Shown here one piece after another: positions 1 to 8,144 of a stretch of 64,000 nt of DNA. Source of the stretch: Halomarina pelagica (GTDB taxonomy: Archaea > Halobacteriota > Halobacteria > Halobacteriales > Haloarculaceae); assembly GCF_024228315.1 (NCBI RefSeq), contig NZ_CP100458.1, positions 1 through 64,000 of the forward strand. Direction: 5' to 3'. Position 1 is the stretch's first letter; each line of letters opens with the position of its first letter. The notes below the pieces were generated by a model, which did not search any database, was not told the origin of the DNA, and was given only the letters and a program-made list of their open reading frames with translations. The translations under genes and the position numbers were made by a program.

Positions 1-9
1 TATGTTTTT

Positions 10-92
10 CTATAGATATTCCTATATTTGAGATACTGCGTGTGTCTGACGTAGATTTAAGACTACAGCATCCACTATAGGAAACGCTATAG
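10..92. repeat. CTATAG 12-bp-periodic repeats upstream of parA (centromere/operator candidate)
   Basis: Hexamers CTATAG at 10 and CTATAT at 22 are 12 bp apart. CTACAG at 63, CTATAG at 75 and CTATAG at 87 form a second run with the same step. The last copy ends 10 bp before the GTG of the ParA gene, so the sites could act both as centromere and as operator for the par operon. CTATAG is its own reverse complement, so each unit is a symmetric half-turn site. Confidence 0.7.
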
Positions 93-102
93 GTGACTTT
101 CA

Positions 103-969
103 GTGAGCGATACACTTCGCGCCGCCGCGTTTCTCGACAAAGGTGGCACAGGAAAAACCACGACTGTTGCGCATCTTGGCGTCGCGCTCAGTGAGCTAGA
201 GCACCAGGTGCTCCTTCTCGATCTCGCGGGAAAGCAAGGTGATCTGGCAAAGCACTTCGGGGTCTGGTGTGAGTATCGAGAACGCATCGACACCGATGAG
301 GCGTGGCCGAACATCAGCACGGTTTTTGACGACGCATGGGGGACCATCGCCGAGAAGCTTGGCGATGATGCTGTCGCAGATCTCGTCGTCGCGACCGACG
401 AAGGCCCAGACCTCATTCCTGCCCATCCAGGTCTTGACACGCTAGACTCCGAACTCGGCAACATCGACGATGCACGCGAACGGTACAGTCGCTTGGAGCA
501 CTTCCTCGACGAGTACGTCGATCCACTCGGGTACGACGTCGTCCTCGTCGATCTCCCGGGAATGACGAATAATGTGTCGTATAACGGTCTCTGGGCCGCA
601 CGACACGTTATAACGCCTGTAGAAATGGGTCCGTTTGAAGCCGAGCAGGCCGATGCACTGCGCCGTGATTTAGGGAAGATTGCTGACAACTTCGCCGTCG
701 ACATCGACTTGGCACTGGTACTCCCGAACAAGGTTGACACCCGAACGAATCTCGCTGAAGAGTACCTTGCTGCATTCCAGTCTGAATACCCCGATGCGAT
801 TGCTCCAGACTACGTTCCATACTCGCAAGATATTCGCAACGCCGCTCAGCGCGGCATGACGGCATTCGCTCTCGAGGAGCCGTCGACGACTGCCCAGAGT
901 GCGCGGGAGGCATATCTGGGCGCTGCGGAAACCCTTCTTGCTCGCTTAGGAGGCGGTGGCCATGTCTGA
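103..969 (+). CDS. parA: ParA/Soj-family partition ATPase
   Basis: A 288-residue deviant-Walker ATPase of the ParA/MinD superfamily, which moves plasmid copies apart by ATP-dependent DNA binding together with a centromere-binding partner. The deviant Walker A motif KGGTGKTT lies at residues 13-20 (usual form KGGVGKTT), the A' segment LLLDLAGKQGDLA at about 37-49, and Walker B VVLVDLPG at about 146-153. The start is GTG at 103, giving an N-terminus only 12 residues before the P-loop, normal for small ParA proteins without an HTH. It overlaps the next gene by 8 bp, and CTATAG arrays flank the pair, as in plasmid par loci. Chromosomal ParA homologues look alike, but the context favours plasmid partition. 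Confidence 0.9.
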   Translation: MSDTLRAAAFLDKGGTGKTTTVAHLGVALSELEHQVLLLDLAGKQGDLAKHFGVWCEYRERIDTDEAWPNISTVFDDAWGTIAEKLGDDAVADLVVATDEGPDLIPAHPGLDTLDSELGNIDDARERYSRLEHFLDEYVDPLGYDVVLVDLPGMTNNVSYNGLWAARHVITPVEMGPFEAEQADALRRDLGKIADNFAVDIDLALVLPNKVDTRTNLAEEYLAAFQSEYPDAIAPDYVPYSQDIRNAAQRGMTAFALEEPSTTAQSAREAYLGAAETLLARLGGGGHV

Positions 970-1348
970 AGATGATGAACTTGCTGCCCTACGCGAACAG
1001 ACGTCACATGGCGATCGCATCGATTCAGCGGCTGCCAAAGAAGAACAACGTGGACTCGTTGAGGATATCCTTGACGAACTGGAAGCCATTGAAGCCGGTG
1101 AACAGCAGAAAACAATTAGCGTCTGGGACGGTCACTTGGCCGCGTTTATCCGAGCGCTAGAAGCGAATCCAGACCGGATGGAGGACGTTGGCCACGCGCT
1201 TCAGCGCCAGCTTGATCTTGATGAGGGGGAAGTTGATCGGAGCGATATTTTGCGACTCGCGTTACGCCTTGGATTTCAGGAAGCAGCCCCGGATGAGTTC
1301 GAAGCGGTCAGAGAAGCCGCTCGGAAACAGGCGACAAAAGGACTCTAG
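962..1348 (+). CDS. Small acidic centromere-binding partner of ParA (ParB-like candidate)
   Basis: A 128-residue acidic protein read from ATG 962, overlapping the ParA stop by 8 bp, so the two are translationally coupled. It has no Spo0J-type ParB domain. The N-terminal half is highly charged and probably helical. The C-terminal 40 residues (from about EVDRSDILRLALRLGF) look like a short helical DNA-binding or dimerisation segment, as in ribbon-helix-helix or other small partition adaptors. A role in binding the CTATAG repeats is inferred from position only. An in-frame ATG two codons upstream (956) is possible but less economical. I cannot name the family. Confidence 0.65.
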   Translation: MSEDDELAALREQTSHGDRIDSAAAKEEQRGLVEDILDELEAIEAGEQQKTISVWDGHLAAFIRALEANPDRMEDVGHALQRQLDLDEGEVDRSDILRLALRLGFQEAAPDEFEAVREAARKQATKGL

Positions 1349-1815
1349 ATTAGCCTATAGGGTTCCCTATATGTAGTTTGTCCTCTCTTCACCCCGAAAA
1401 TTAACGCTCTATTGGATATACTATAGCTCTTCCTATAGGACTTCACCTCCATCATGTAATGAGTGGTACTACTTTTTCGGAAAACTCTGGTCGCTGCATT
1501 CTTGCCAGCAACACGCTACTGTGTTTCACTCTCGTCTATAGCAATTTCTATAGAATTTCCTATTCAAATATCTATAGTCCAAATAGGCCGATGATTATCC
1601 TGCATATCGCTATGAGAATGAATCCCCGATGAACTCCGAATCGCTCTGACTGTCGGGCTCTCTTGTAGAGACAGATCTCGGATGAGCTGGATAGGAAGAA
1701 CGAACCACGGGCTCTACGCTGTTTCGTGCTCTCAAGATAAATGCAAATAGAGGGACTCCGACTATCGACATTCCTATAGCATCACCTATTGTGATTTCTT
1801 TAGGTAATCCTATAG
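1349..1815. repeat. Three CTATAG iteron arrays with 12-bp period downstream of the par genes
   Basis: Hexamers related to CTATAG recur every 12 bp in runs: 1355 and 1367; 1409, 1421 and 1433; 1536, 1548, 1560 and 1572; 1774, 1786, 1798 and 1810. Most copies are exact CTATAG; the others differ at one or two bases (CTATTG, CTATTC, CTTTAG, CTATAT). The six intervening bases vary. A 74-codon minus-strand reading frame at 1610-1834 overlaps the arrays and is probably not a gene. The stretch 1816-1995 holds nothing recognisable except the weak promoter region of the next gene. The array is the natural candidate for a partition centromere. Confidence 0.75.
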
Positions 1816-1995
1816 CTAGCCACTCTCTTAGCAACTACGCTACTAAGTCCCGTGAAAATGATGATGCGTACCTTTCATAACACGTTGGCTATGTGACGGC
1901 TGATCATCCCTTCTCACTGCTCCACCAAACATCGGTTAGCAATGACCCTGTTGTAGACAGATTAATACAGATGAATTGAATCTCTCAAACCGCGT

Positions 1996-3693
1996 ATGCC
2001 CTGTTCCCAGTGCGGCCAGCTTCTCATCTTCGATTCCGATAACGGGAGACTCTATTGCGCTCGATGTGCTGGAGAGTTCGTCGAATGGGACAGCATTGTC
2101 GACGCGCAGGTATCGTATCTCTTGGAGGACCACTTCACCGATGAGGAACTCTACGATCTCGTTAGTGACTACAGTAAGCCGAATTTCTTGCTTACTCTAA
2201 TGACTCGGCTGAACAGCATCGCCAACGTGTTCCAGAAAGAATCGTCGGACGGCTTCCCTGTGTCCGATATACAATACACAAGCTACCTGCTAAAGTCGTA
2301 CTATACTCAGGAATTCGGCGGGGAGAAGCGCGTTAGCGACCCTGCTGATATTGATGGGGATTTGGGAGTACTTCTATCGGGATACGACACGGTGATTCAT
2401 GAGTTAAAATGGCTTCGAGAGCAGCTCAAACTCGCTATACGAGAGGTTGACGCTCCAACCCTAGCGGAACAGTTCTTCAATACCCATCGCCTGGTAACCT
2501 CGGAATACGGGCTCTGCTTCAACCGCTGTTTTGAGAGCACGGTTGGAATGGTACCAGAGAGCTACGAGGATTTCTCTTTCGTCCAGGATAACCTGCGTGC
2601 GGGCCGAGACGCAGATATCGGCGACCCTGAGATATCCAAAGAGTTCGCTAAGAAGTGGTACCAGTTTATCATCCAGTTCCGACTCCTCGGATCACTAGAC
2701 GAGTTCACTGATCGTACGTACAAGACGTTCCTTGACGACTCTGTAACGGTATTCCAGCTTGAGGAGTTCCTTGCTCGGCTGGATAGTCTGATACCACCGG
2801 AAGCACACGAGGGAATCAAAGAGACGGGGTATGTAGCGATGTTGGACCCTGCGCGGGTGAACCGAGCGGGGAAAGCCGCGTTCGGCTCTGTCTGGCCTGA
2901 TGTTCGCGCGGACCTTGTTGTTCGGGAGGACGACGCAGAGGCCCACCCAATGTTGTTTGAACTCCGTGTGCTTCAGGAGGTGACACGGGACGGGTTCCGA
3001 CGGTCTAGGGAACATCTCCTCCCGGCTATCTTCTACCCTCGCCTATACGCGCGACTTTTGAAATTTCAAATATTTCCCTTGCTGAAGAATGGAGAGGAGA
3101 AGGCGAGCCATCAACTCCTCGCTGAGGAGACGGCACGGCGGGGACCGATATACGAACGTAATTTCCATGAATACCTCTCAAAGTCTGATCTTCAGTGCTA
3201 TCGGGGAGCGGAAATCACCCGCCGAGACAAGAACGAGATCGACCTAATCGTCGAGCGAGAGGGCGAACTCCTGTTCATCGAGATGAAATACATGATGCCC
3301 CCACCTGGAATGGGCCGTGCGAAGGGTATCCTAGAACTGGACGAGGAGTTCAATCGGCGCATCTTCAAAGAGGTCCCGGAGGGCTCCGCCCGAAAAGCGA
3401 GTGGCAAACCGTTCACCGAAAAGATAGCGGCATGGGAGGCTCTCGCATCCGGTTCGCGATTCACCTCTCTTGAACTAGAACATAATAAACGTGAAGAGCG
3501 CTATGTGCCGGAATCGTGGAACAGAATGGAGGTACGTCCCCTCGTTGTATCGAACGTCACCCCTACGTTCGTCGTGAAGGATGGCGTCCGTTTCCTGACT
3601 GATCTTGAGTTCTACCGATGGATCGAGCACGATAACGAGACGGGATTCTATCAGATCGAAGAGCCGGAGACGGAACGTTTCCTATCTGAGTAA
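1996..3693 (+). CDS. Zinc-ribbon protein with C-terminal PD-(D/E)XK nuclease-like domain
   Basis: A 565-residue protein with no close family that I recognise. The N-terminus carries a four-cysteine zinc ribbon (C3, C6, C21, C24). The long middle is mostly helical and unassigned. Near the C-terminus the pattern NEIDLIV then LLFIEMKY places D416 and the pair E429/K431 in the arrangement of the PD-(D/E)XK nuclease core (D, then E-x-K on the next strand). This suggests metal-dependent DNA cleavage guided by the rest of the protein, consistent with a single-gene defence or restriction factor. It stands alone, with no methylase next to it. The ATG at 1996 begins directly before the zinc ribbon; a weak TATA-like attaatac lies at about 1961. 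The nuclease call is moderately secure; the biological role is inference. Confidence 0.6.
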   Translation: MPCSQCGQLLIFDSDNGRLYCARCAGEFVEWDSIVDAQVSYLLEDHFTDEELYDLVSDYSKPNFLLTLMTRLNSIANVFQKESSDGFPVSDIQYTSYLLKSYYTQEFGGEKRVSDPADIDGDLGVLLSGYDTVIHELKWLREQLKLAIREVDAPTLAEQFFNTHRLVTSEYGLCFNRCFESTVGMVPESYEDFSFVQDNLRAGRDADIGDPEISKEFAKKWYQFIIQFRLLGSLDEFTDRTYKTFLDDSVTVFQLEEFLARLDSLIPPEAHEGIKETGYVAMLDPARVNRAGKAAFGSVWPDVRADLVVREDDAEAHPMLFELRVLQEVTRDGFRRSREHLLPAIFYPRLYARLLKFQIFPLLKNGEEKASHQLLAEETARRGPIYERNFHEYLSKSDLQCYRGAEITRRDKNEIDLIVEREGELLFIEMKYMMPPPGMGRAKGILELDEEFNRRIFKEVPEGSARKASGKPFTEKIAAWEALASGSRFTSLELEHNKREERYVPESWNRMEVRPLVVSNVTPTFVVKDGVRFLTDLEFYRWIEHDNETGFYQIEEPETERFLSE

Positions 3694-3839
3694 TCAGAGG
3701 GTGGCCACCCAAACAATTTCTATATCATTATGCAGTTTATAGTAGTCAATGTCAGGAGTACACGGCTCAAAACTAGTGAATTCAGCTGATACGCCCAGAA
3801 TCAGTATTGCTCATGATTACACCAATAATCACGACCAAT

Positions 3840-4345
3840 TTGAAGCACCCCGCCGCTGTCGGTCAAGCACAAACTCTGGCATCCCCTGATGACTTGCTTC
3901 TCGGTCGCTCCATTGAAGCCACCGCAGGGGTAACGTCTACACAGCCTGTCGATGCAACGGGCTCCCGCAGACGATCGGGGAGGTCATGACCGTTGCGTCA
4001 GTCGATGTCGACAGCGTCGAGAATGGTTACCCGGTACTCAATCGGGAGCTAGGGCTTCCAGCGAAGCCAATGCAGCCCAGCGCATTCGTGTCGGTTCGCG
4101 TCGACGCTAAACCTGCCAAAGGGGACTCGTCGCCGGACCCTTGAACTTGCCGAAGCCGGTGAGAACGTGGGCCTCTTGACGGGGATTCAACCTACCGGAT
4201 TCGTAGCGGCTTGCATCTACCTGGCTGGCCAGGAGTGAGGGTATCCAGTCACGCAAGACCGAATCGCTGACGTCGTCGGGAATTCCACGGCGACCGTTCG
4301 GACCCATCGGGACGCTGTGGTCGAGGCGAATCTCGGACTGCATCG
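3840..4345 (+). pseudogene. Decayed transcription factor B (TFB) gene, C-terminal cyclin repeats
   Basis: Translation in shifting frames matches the intact TFB at 44267-45202. DLLLGRSIEA (about 3889) aligns with its DLLRGRSIEA; after a frameshift, CRCNGLPQT and LNRELGLP (about 3940-4060) align with TRCNGLPRT and LNTDLGLP. After another shift, GIQPTGFVAACIYLAGQE is followed by an in-frame stop, then DRIADVVGNSTATVRTH aligns with the second cyclin repeat. At least two frameshifts and one stop make it non-functional. The zinc ribbon and B-finger region are not visible. Marks loss of a second plasmid-borne TFB. The bases 3694-3840 hold nothing recognisable. Confidence 0.8.
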
Positions 4346-4422
4346 AATTTCCGATGTACCTTGGTCAGGCCGATGAAACGGTATTCCTAATTGACAGGCC
4401 TTTCAAACATGGTTCGAGCGAT

Positions 4423-5841
4423 ATGGCGCAGGTAATTCCCCCAGTTCTACAGGTCGTTATCGGGCTTTTTGGCCTGATCACGGCACTCATCGCGATCTAT
4501 AAGTTCGTTATTCAGCGTCCGCGGGTCCTGCTCGAGGTCGAGGGTCGGGATAGCTTCCTCCGCGACGATGGGATACATAGCGGGCTGACGTTCAAGCTTG
4601 CCAACCGTGGCCTTCGCTACGCAGAGGACGTCTACATCGAGCTCAGGGCCGACGACTGGGGCTTCGGGGAGCAGCGTCGTCGACGGGAATGGACGGTTAC
4701 CTCATCCGCCACTGATCCAGTAGATGAGGATGACACGGAATCCGCCGAAGGAGAGGGGTCAGATAACGAAGACAAGCCCGATGAAACGGATGAAGCCACG
4801 GATTCAGAACGGGCGGTCGACACAGTCCTGAACGTGCGCCACGACATCCAGACGTATTTCCTGGCGCCTGGGGAGATCGACCACATCTTCGTCGATGATC
4901 TGCTTTACAACGGCTCCGAATTTTCCATTTTTTACGGAGATGTTCACCTTGAGCAGTTCCGAACATACGAACTGGAATACGCCATCGGGTGTCGGACGTA
5001 CGGGCCTCGACGGGGGAAGGTCGAGATCGAGGTCGGATATGACGATATCGAAATTCGCAACCGACGACCGCGCTTCTGGCGTTCGTGGGGGGCGACCGTT
5101 GCCAAGATCGGCGCCGGTTTGAAAACCGCCGGGATCGCCGTGCTCGACTCGACACTCGAGACCGACGTTCGCCGGTCCGAGGTCTCATTCCTCAGAACCG
5201 AGATCGAGACAACGTCTGACTCCCCAACGGAGATCCGGATGGCTCCCGTCGCGAATTTGTGCCTTCCCCCCCGACTCGACGGTCGGCGCTCGGTCGAGGC
5301 GAAGGCCACACTCTACGTCCAGTCGGAGTCGGCCGAGGAAATCATTGGGACCGTGACGTTCTCCGCGTTTTCCTTGCTACCCGGCGCACGCTGGGAGACG
5401 CGTCCGCCACGGCGCCAACACCGGACGAACCTGTTCGACTACAACATCGAGTACGGGGAAGGTTACTCCGCCCCGGCGCTCCCGGTGGTGCTGACGTGTT
5501 CCGAGGAGGTCGATGAACGACCCGAGCTTCGGGCCGAGTGGGAGGTCGATTCAAGGCCGCCACGAACGGGCGATCTACGGGGCTTGGAGGTCGCCGAATG
5601 CGAATACCGAGAGCGGGACCATGCTGCAGTCGGAGAGATTCGGAACGAGAACAGCGTCGACGTGACACTGTTTGCTATCGCGCACTTCTATACAGAGGAC
5701 GACACGGTGCTGACGACACCGTACCAAGAGGTAACGATCGAGGCGGACGGCGAGGAAGGATTCCGTATCGGGACTGGACTGGTAGCTGAACAACGCGACC
5801 GGATCACGGATTGCACGGTCGTGCTGAGCAATGCACTGTGA
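4423..5841 (+). CDS. Membrane-anchored haloarchaeal protein of unknown function
   Basis: Read from ATG 4423 it has 472 residues. One hydrophobic segment at about residues 6-25 is followed by basic residues, predicting an N-terminal anchor with a long soluble domain. A very acidic linker (D/E-rich, about residues 95-130) separates two beta-rich stretches. An upstream in-frame ATG at 4354 would add 23 residues before the membrane segment and is less likely. I recognise no family, catalytic motif or cysteine cluster. It stands alone between a TFB pseudogene and a truncated membrane gene. Compared with its neighbours, the DNA from about 4500 to 5800 looks more GC-rich, in line with ordinary haloarchaeal core-like sequence. 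Confidence 0.55.
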   Translation: MAQVIPPVLQVVIGLFGLITALIAIYKFVIQRPRVLLEVEGRDSFLRDDGIHSGLTFKLANRGLRYAEDVYIELRADDWGFGEQRRRREWTVTSSATDPVDEDDTESAEGEGSDNEDKPDETDEATDSERAVDTVLNVRHDIQTYFLAPGEIDHIFVDDLLYNGSEFSIFYGDVHLEQFRTYELEYAIGCRTYGPRRGKVEIEVGYDDIEIRNRRPRFWRSWGATVAKIGAGLKTAGIAVLDSTLETDVRRSEVSFLRTEIETTSDSPTEIRMAPVANLCLPPRLDGRRSVEAKATLYVQSESAEEIIGTVTFSAFSLLPGARWETRPPRRQHRTNLFDYNIEYGEGYSAPALPVVLTCSEEVDERPELRAEWEVDSRPPRTGDLRGLEVAECEYRERDHAAVGEIRNENSVDVTLFAIAHFYTEDDTVLTTPYQEVTIEADGEEGFRIGTGLVAEQRDRITDCTVVLSNAL

Positions 5842-5899
5842 AGTTTCTCACGAACGATATGACTTGCTGGAGTTCCCATGATGTGAGTGGCATCATCGA

Positions 5900-6280
5900 T
5901 CAGTACAGGTGTGTCCCGCGAGCTAAGCCGAATATGAATGTAAGGACGCTCCAACTGAACACGACGAAGCTTGCCCTCTGAACGATAGCGTAGGGTGCAT
6001 TGACGGCACCAATTCTGCTGATGTAGTCGGAGACGACGCTGTACCGCGGTGTGATCACTCTCAGTACGACCACCACAACCCAGAACAGTACCAATCCGCT
6101 GAGGTCTGCAAGCAATAGCAGTCGGAGTGTTGAATTATTCCTTATTGGAATGGGGACGCGCTGCCCAGCCTCCCCAGTTATTCTTTGACAGTACCAGTCT
6201 TGGTGTGAATGTCTGTCTGGATGTAATCGACGGGTAGGGTATCCAACGATGGTGTGTAACGGGTCAAGTTTTATCCACAT
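5900..6280 (-). pseudogene. Truncated DUF998-like membrane protein remnant
   Basis: The reading frame carries a strongly hydrophobic segment (LLLLADLSGLVLFWVVVVVL), then PRYSVVSDYISRIGA, which resembles the conserved first loop of DUF998 membrane proteins (a PxYS..SDYIS.LG signature), and a second hydrophobic segment. It stops after about two of the six or so membrane helices expected for the family. The first 45 codons are not membrane-like and probably precede the true start. I read it as a 3'-truncated gene, though a short real protein cannot be excluded. No partner genes are near. Confidence 0.45.
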
Positions 6281-6301
6281 GATACTATGTCCACGATTTC
6301 G

Positions 6302-6331
6302 CTAAAGGATTTACTATAGAATATTCTATAG
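6302..6331. repeat. Isolated three-unit CTATAG array
   Basis: CTAAAG at 6302, CTATAG at 6314 and CTATAG at 6326 keep the same 12-bp step as the par-locus arrays. The last two form a perfect 18-bp palindrome, CTATAGAATATTCTATAG (6314-6331). It lies about 120 bp upstream of the HTH/PIN gene pair and 4.5 kb from the par arrays, so it may be an outlying binding site of the partition protein. Confidence 0.65.
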
Positions 6332-6453
6332 ACAGAGCGTAACTGGCAAATACCCCCTTTAGACTGGTTCTATGGCGCTTTCTTCCTGTTCGGGTGTTGG
6401 AAATGGCGGTCGGCGGAATTCTTATTACGAATTGTCCATAACTCATAATTGAG

Positions 6454-6990
6454 ATGGCGCATTCACCACCACAACCGGGTCGGCCACCCATTCGGCAGCT
6501 CCAGACAGTCGTCGACCTCCTCGAGACGCCTGCACTTGCTCGGATTTATCTCTACACGTTCCAGAACGGCCCCGTGACTGTCGCCAATATCGTCGACGAG
6601 CTCGATATCCCTCAGGGTACTGCCTACGATTACGTCCAGAAGCTCGAAGCAGCTGGATTCGTCGAGAAAACCCGTGATCAACGTCCATTTGAGTATGATG
6701 CGGAGTCTATCTCGCTCACGCTCTCGACAAATGGAGAGACCCAGACGATTACGCCAGCACTTATCGCAGCCACTGCACGCCGTGGCGAAAACGAGGATAT
6801 CGACGTTTACATCGAGCGCCACGGCCTTGATGGCCTTGCTGTAGCCCTCACGTATGCGTACGAGTACCTCGACGGCACGGTCAATAGCCGAATTGCGGCG
6901 CGTGAACTCGATCTCTCTCCGCTTGAAGCCGAAATCATCCTCCAAGCACTCGAACCAGTCGCCGAAGAATTCGCTGATACTGCTGCATGA
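6454..6990 (+). CDS. TrmB/ArsR-type winged-helix regulator, antitoxin candidate
   Basis: A 178-residue protein with an N-terminal winged helix at about residues 18-75 (QLQTVVDLLETPALARIYLY, then a recognition helix around GTAYDYVQKLEAAGF), of the TrmB/ArsR-like DNA-binding fold common in haloarchaea. The C-terminal half is a second small helical domain. The stop overlaps the start of the PIN-domain gene by 4 bp (ATGA). HTH genes coupled in this way to a PIN ribonuclease usually encode the antitoxin and autorepressor. The CTATAG array about 120 bp upstream could also affect expression. A role as a plain regulator without neutralising activity is the alternative. Confidence 0.75.
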   Translation: MAHSPPQPGRPPIRQLQTVVDLLETPALARIYLYTFQNGPVTVANIVDELDIPQGTAYDYVQKLEAAGFVEKTRDQRPFEYDAESISLTLSTNGETQTITPALIAATARRGENEDIDVYIERHGLDGLAVALTYAYEYLDGTVNSRIAARELDLSPLEAEIILQALEPVAEEFADTAA

Positions 6991-7514
6991 CGACCGTCTA
7001 TGTCGCCGATACTGGCGTCTTCGTTCGGTGTGGTGGCCCGGACAAAGAGAAGTTTCAACGACTTCGTCGCGCACTCAAGCAAGCGGACGTCGCATTGCAC
7101 ATCCCACAGCGTGTCTACGAAGAACTCGGAGGCGATCCAGCTGCTGACGAGTACCCCTCCGGCAACATTCCCTATCCCGATGGGTTCGAGGAGGGGTGGA
7201 TCGTCGTGGCCGAGGAACTCGACTACACCAATCCGCTCATTTCGACGGTGATGGACGAGGCCCGCCGATTTATCGCCAATGAAACCGACCGTAACGAGGA
7301 TCTCATCGAGAAGGCGGACACGGCACTCGTTGGACTAGCTGCCCAGTTGATCGACACCGATCAAGCAGACTCGGTTGTTCTCCTAACGACTGACAAGCCA
7401 GCCGGGCGAGCTGCTGAAACACTCCTCCCAGAACATGGGTTCCGCGGCCGAATTGAATATCGATACGTTAGTGTGGACTATCTCAACGCGATTACTGCAG
7501 CAGAATTTCGATGA
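6987..7514 (+). CDS. PIN-domain ribonuclease, toxin candidate
   Basis: A 175-residue PIN-like protein. The acidic residues expected for the metal site are present: D8 in YVADTGVF, E45/E46 in RVYEELGG, D111 in EKADTAL and D136 in LLTTDKPAG. PIN proteins cleave RNA, often tRNA or mRNA in VapC-type toxins. The gene starts in a 4-bp overlap with the HTH gene upstream, so the two are co-translated. The pair fits a type II toxin-antitoxin module that stabilises the element. It is somewhat longer than a typical VapC (about 130 residues), with an insertion around residues 55-100. Toxicity is inferred, not shown. Confidence 0.75.
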   Translation: MTTVYVADTGVFVRCGGPDKEKFQRLRRALKQADVALHIPQRVYEELGGDPAADEYPSGNIPYPDGFEEGWIVVAEELDYTNPLISTVMDEARRFIANETDRNEDLIEKADTALVGLAAQLIDTDQADSVVLLTTDKPAGRAAETLLPEHGFRGRIEYRYVSVDYLNAITAAEFR

Positions 7515-7598
7515 CAGTATGTCTGGAGACGAAAAGAGGAATTCGAAATAGGACGAACTCCCTCAATCTATATTAAGACTCGATCTGGAGGACCATAC

Positions 7599-8141
7599 AT
7601 GAACAATCACGACGAAAAACCAGATACAAGACTCAAGGAGCGTCAGACAAGGGGTGAAGACCGCGTCCGGATGGTCGCCCGACAATTGTCCGAACCCCGT
7701 ACCGCGAACTGGATCGCCTCGGAGGCGGGATGGTCACACGAACCAACCAAACGCGTCCTTGATCGCCTCGTCGACGATGCCATCCTCCGCCGAGTCGATA
7801 GCGGGCCCCACACTACGTACTATCCGGATTACCGCCAGCAAGCGATGCGAGAAGCGATACGTCTTCGTGACAGCAGTCGAACCGTCGAGGAGCTGACCGA
7901 TCGACTTGTCGAGATGAACGCGCAGATTCGAGGTTGGAAAGACGAATTTGGAGTCGAGTCACCGAACCAGCTCCGTGCGACCCTTGCAGAGGAGGGTCTC
8001 GGTCCGGAGGAAGAGAATCGTCGACGTGAGGTTGCATGCGACTGGGAACATCTCCAGCGGCGCAGCCAGACCATCGGGTTTGCTATCCGCGAATGGGACT
8101 TCCTAGCACCTGAAACAGACCGCGCCGAGGCCAGTAACTGA
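7599..8141 (+). CDS. Winged-helix DNA-binding protein next to integrase (DUF7342-like)
   Basis: A 180-residue acidic protein. An N-terminal helix-turn-helix lies at about residues 22-65 (ARQLSEPRTANWIASEAGW, then a recognition helix and a short wing), followed by a helical, coiled-coil-like region. It resembles the haloarchaeal DUF7342 group, from memory. A TATA-like element (ctatatta, about 7568) and a Shine-Dalgarno GGAGG at 7587 precede ATG 7599. It ends 3 bp before the recombinase gene, so the two form an operon, and it may control or assist the recombinase. No catalytic motif is seen. Confidence 0.65.
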   Translation: MNNHDEKPDTRLKERQTRGEDRVRMVARQLSEPRTANWIASEAGWSHEPTKRVLDRLVDDAILRRVDSGPHTTYYPDYRQQAMREAIRLRDSSRTVEELTDRLVEMNAQIRGWKDEFGVESPNQLRATLAEEGLGPEEENRRREVACDWEHLQRRSQTIGFAIREWDFLAPETDRAEASN

Positions 8142-8144
8142 CCG

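Noticed and set aside
10-1815. CRISPR or simple microsatellite for the CTATAG arrays
   Set aside because: The 6-bp units with 6-bp variable gaps are far too short for CRISPR, and the gaps are not repeated as in a microsatellite.
1610-1834. 74-codon minus-strand frame with a short hydrophobic stretch
   Set aside because: Overlaps the CTATAG arrays, has no family and no evident promoter.
4107-4343. 78-codon minus-strand frame
   Set aside because: Antisense of the TFB pseudogene, which explains the sequence.
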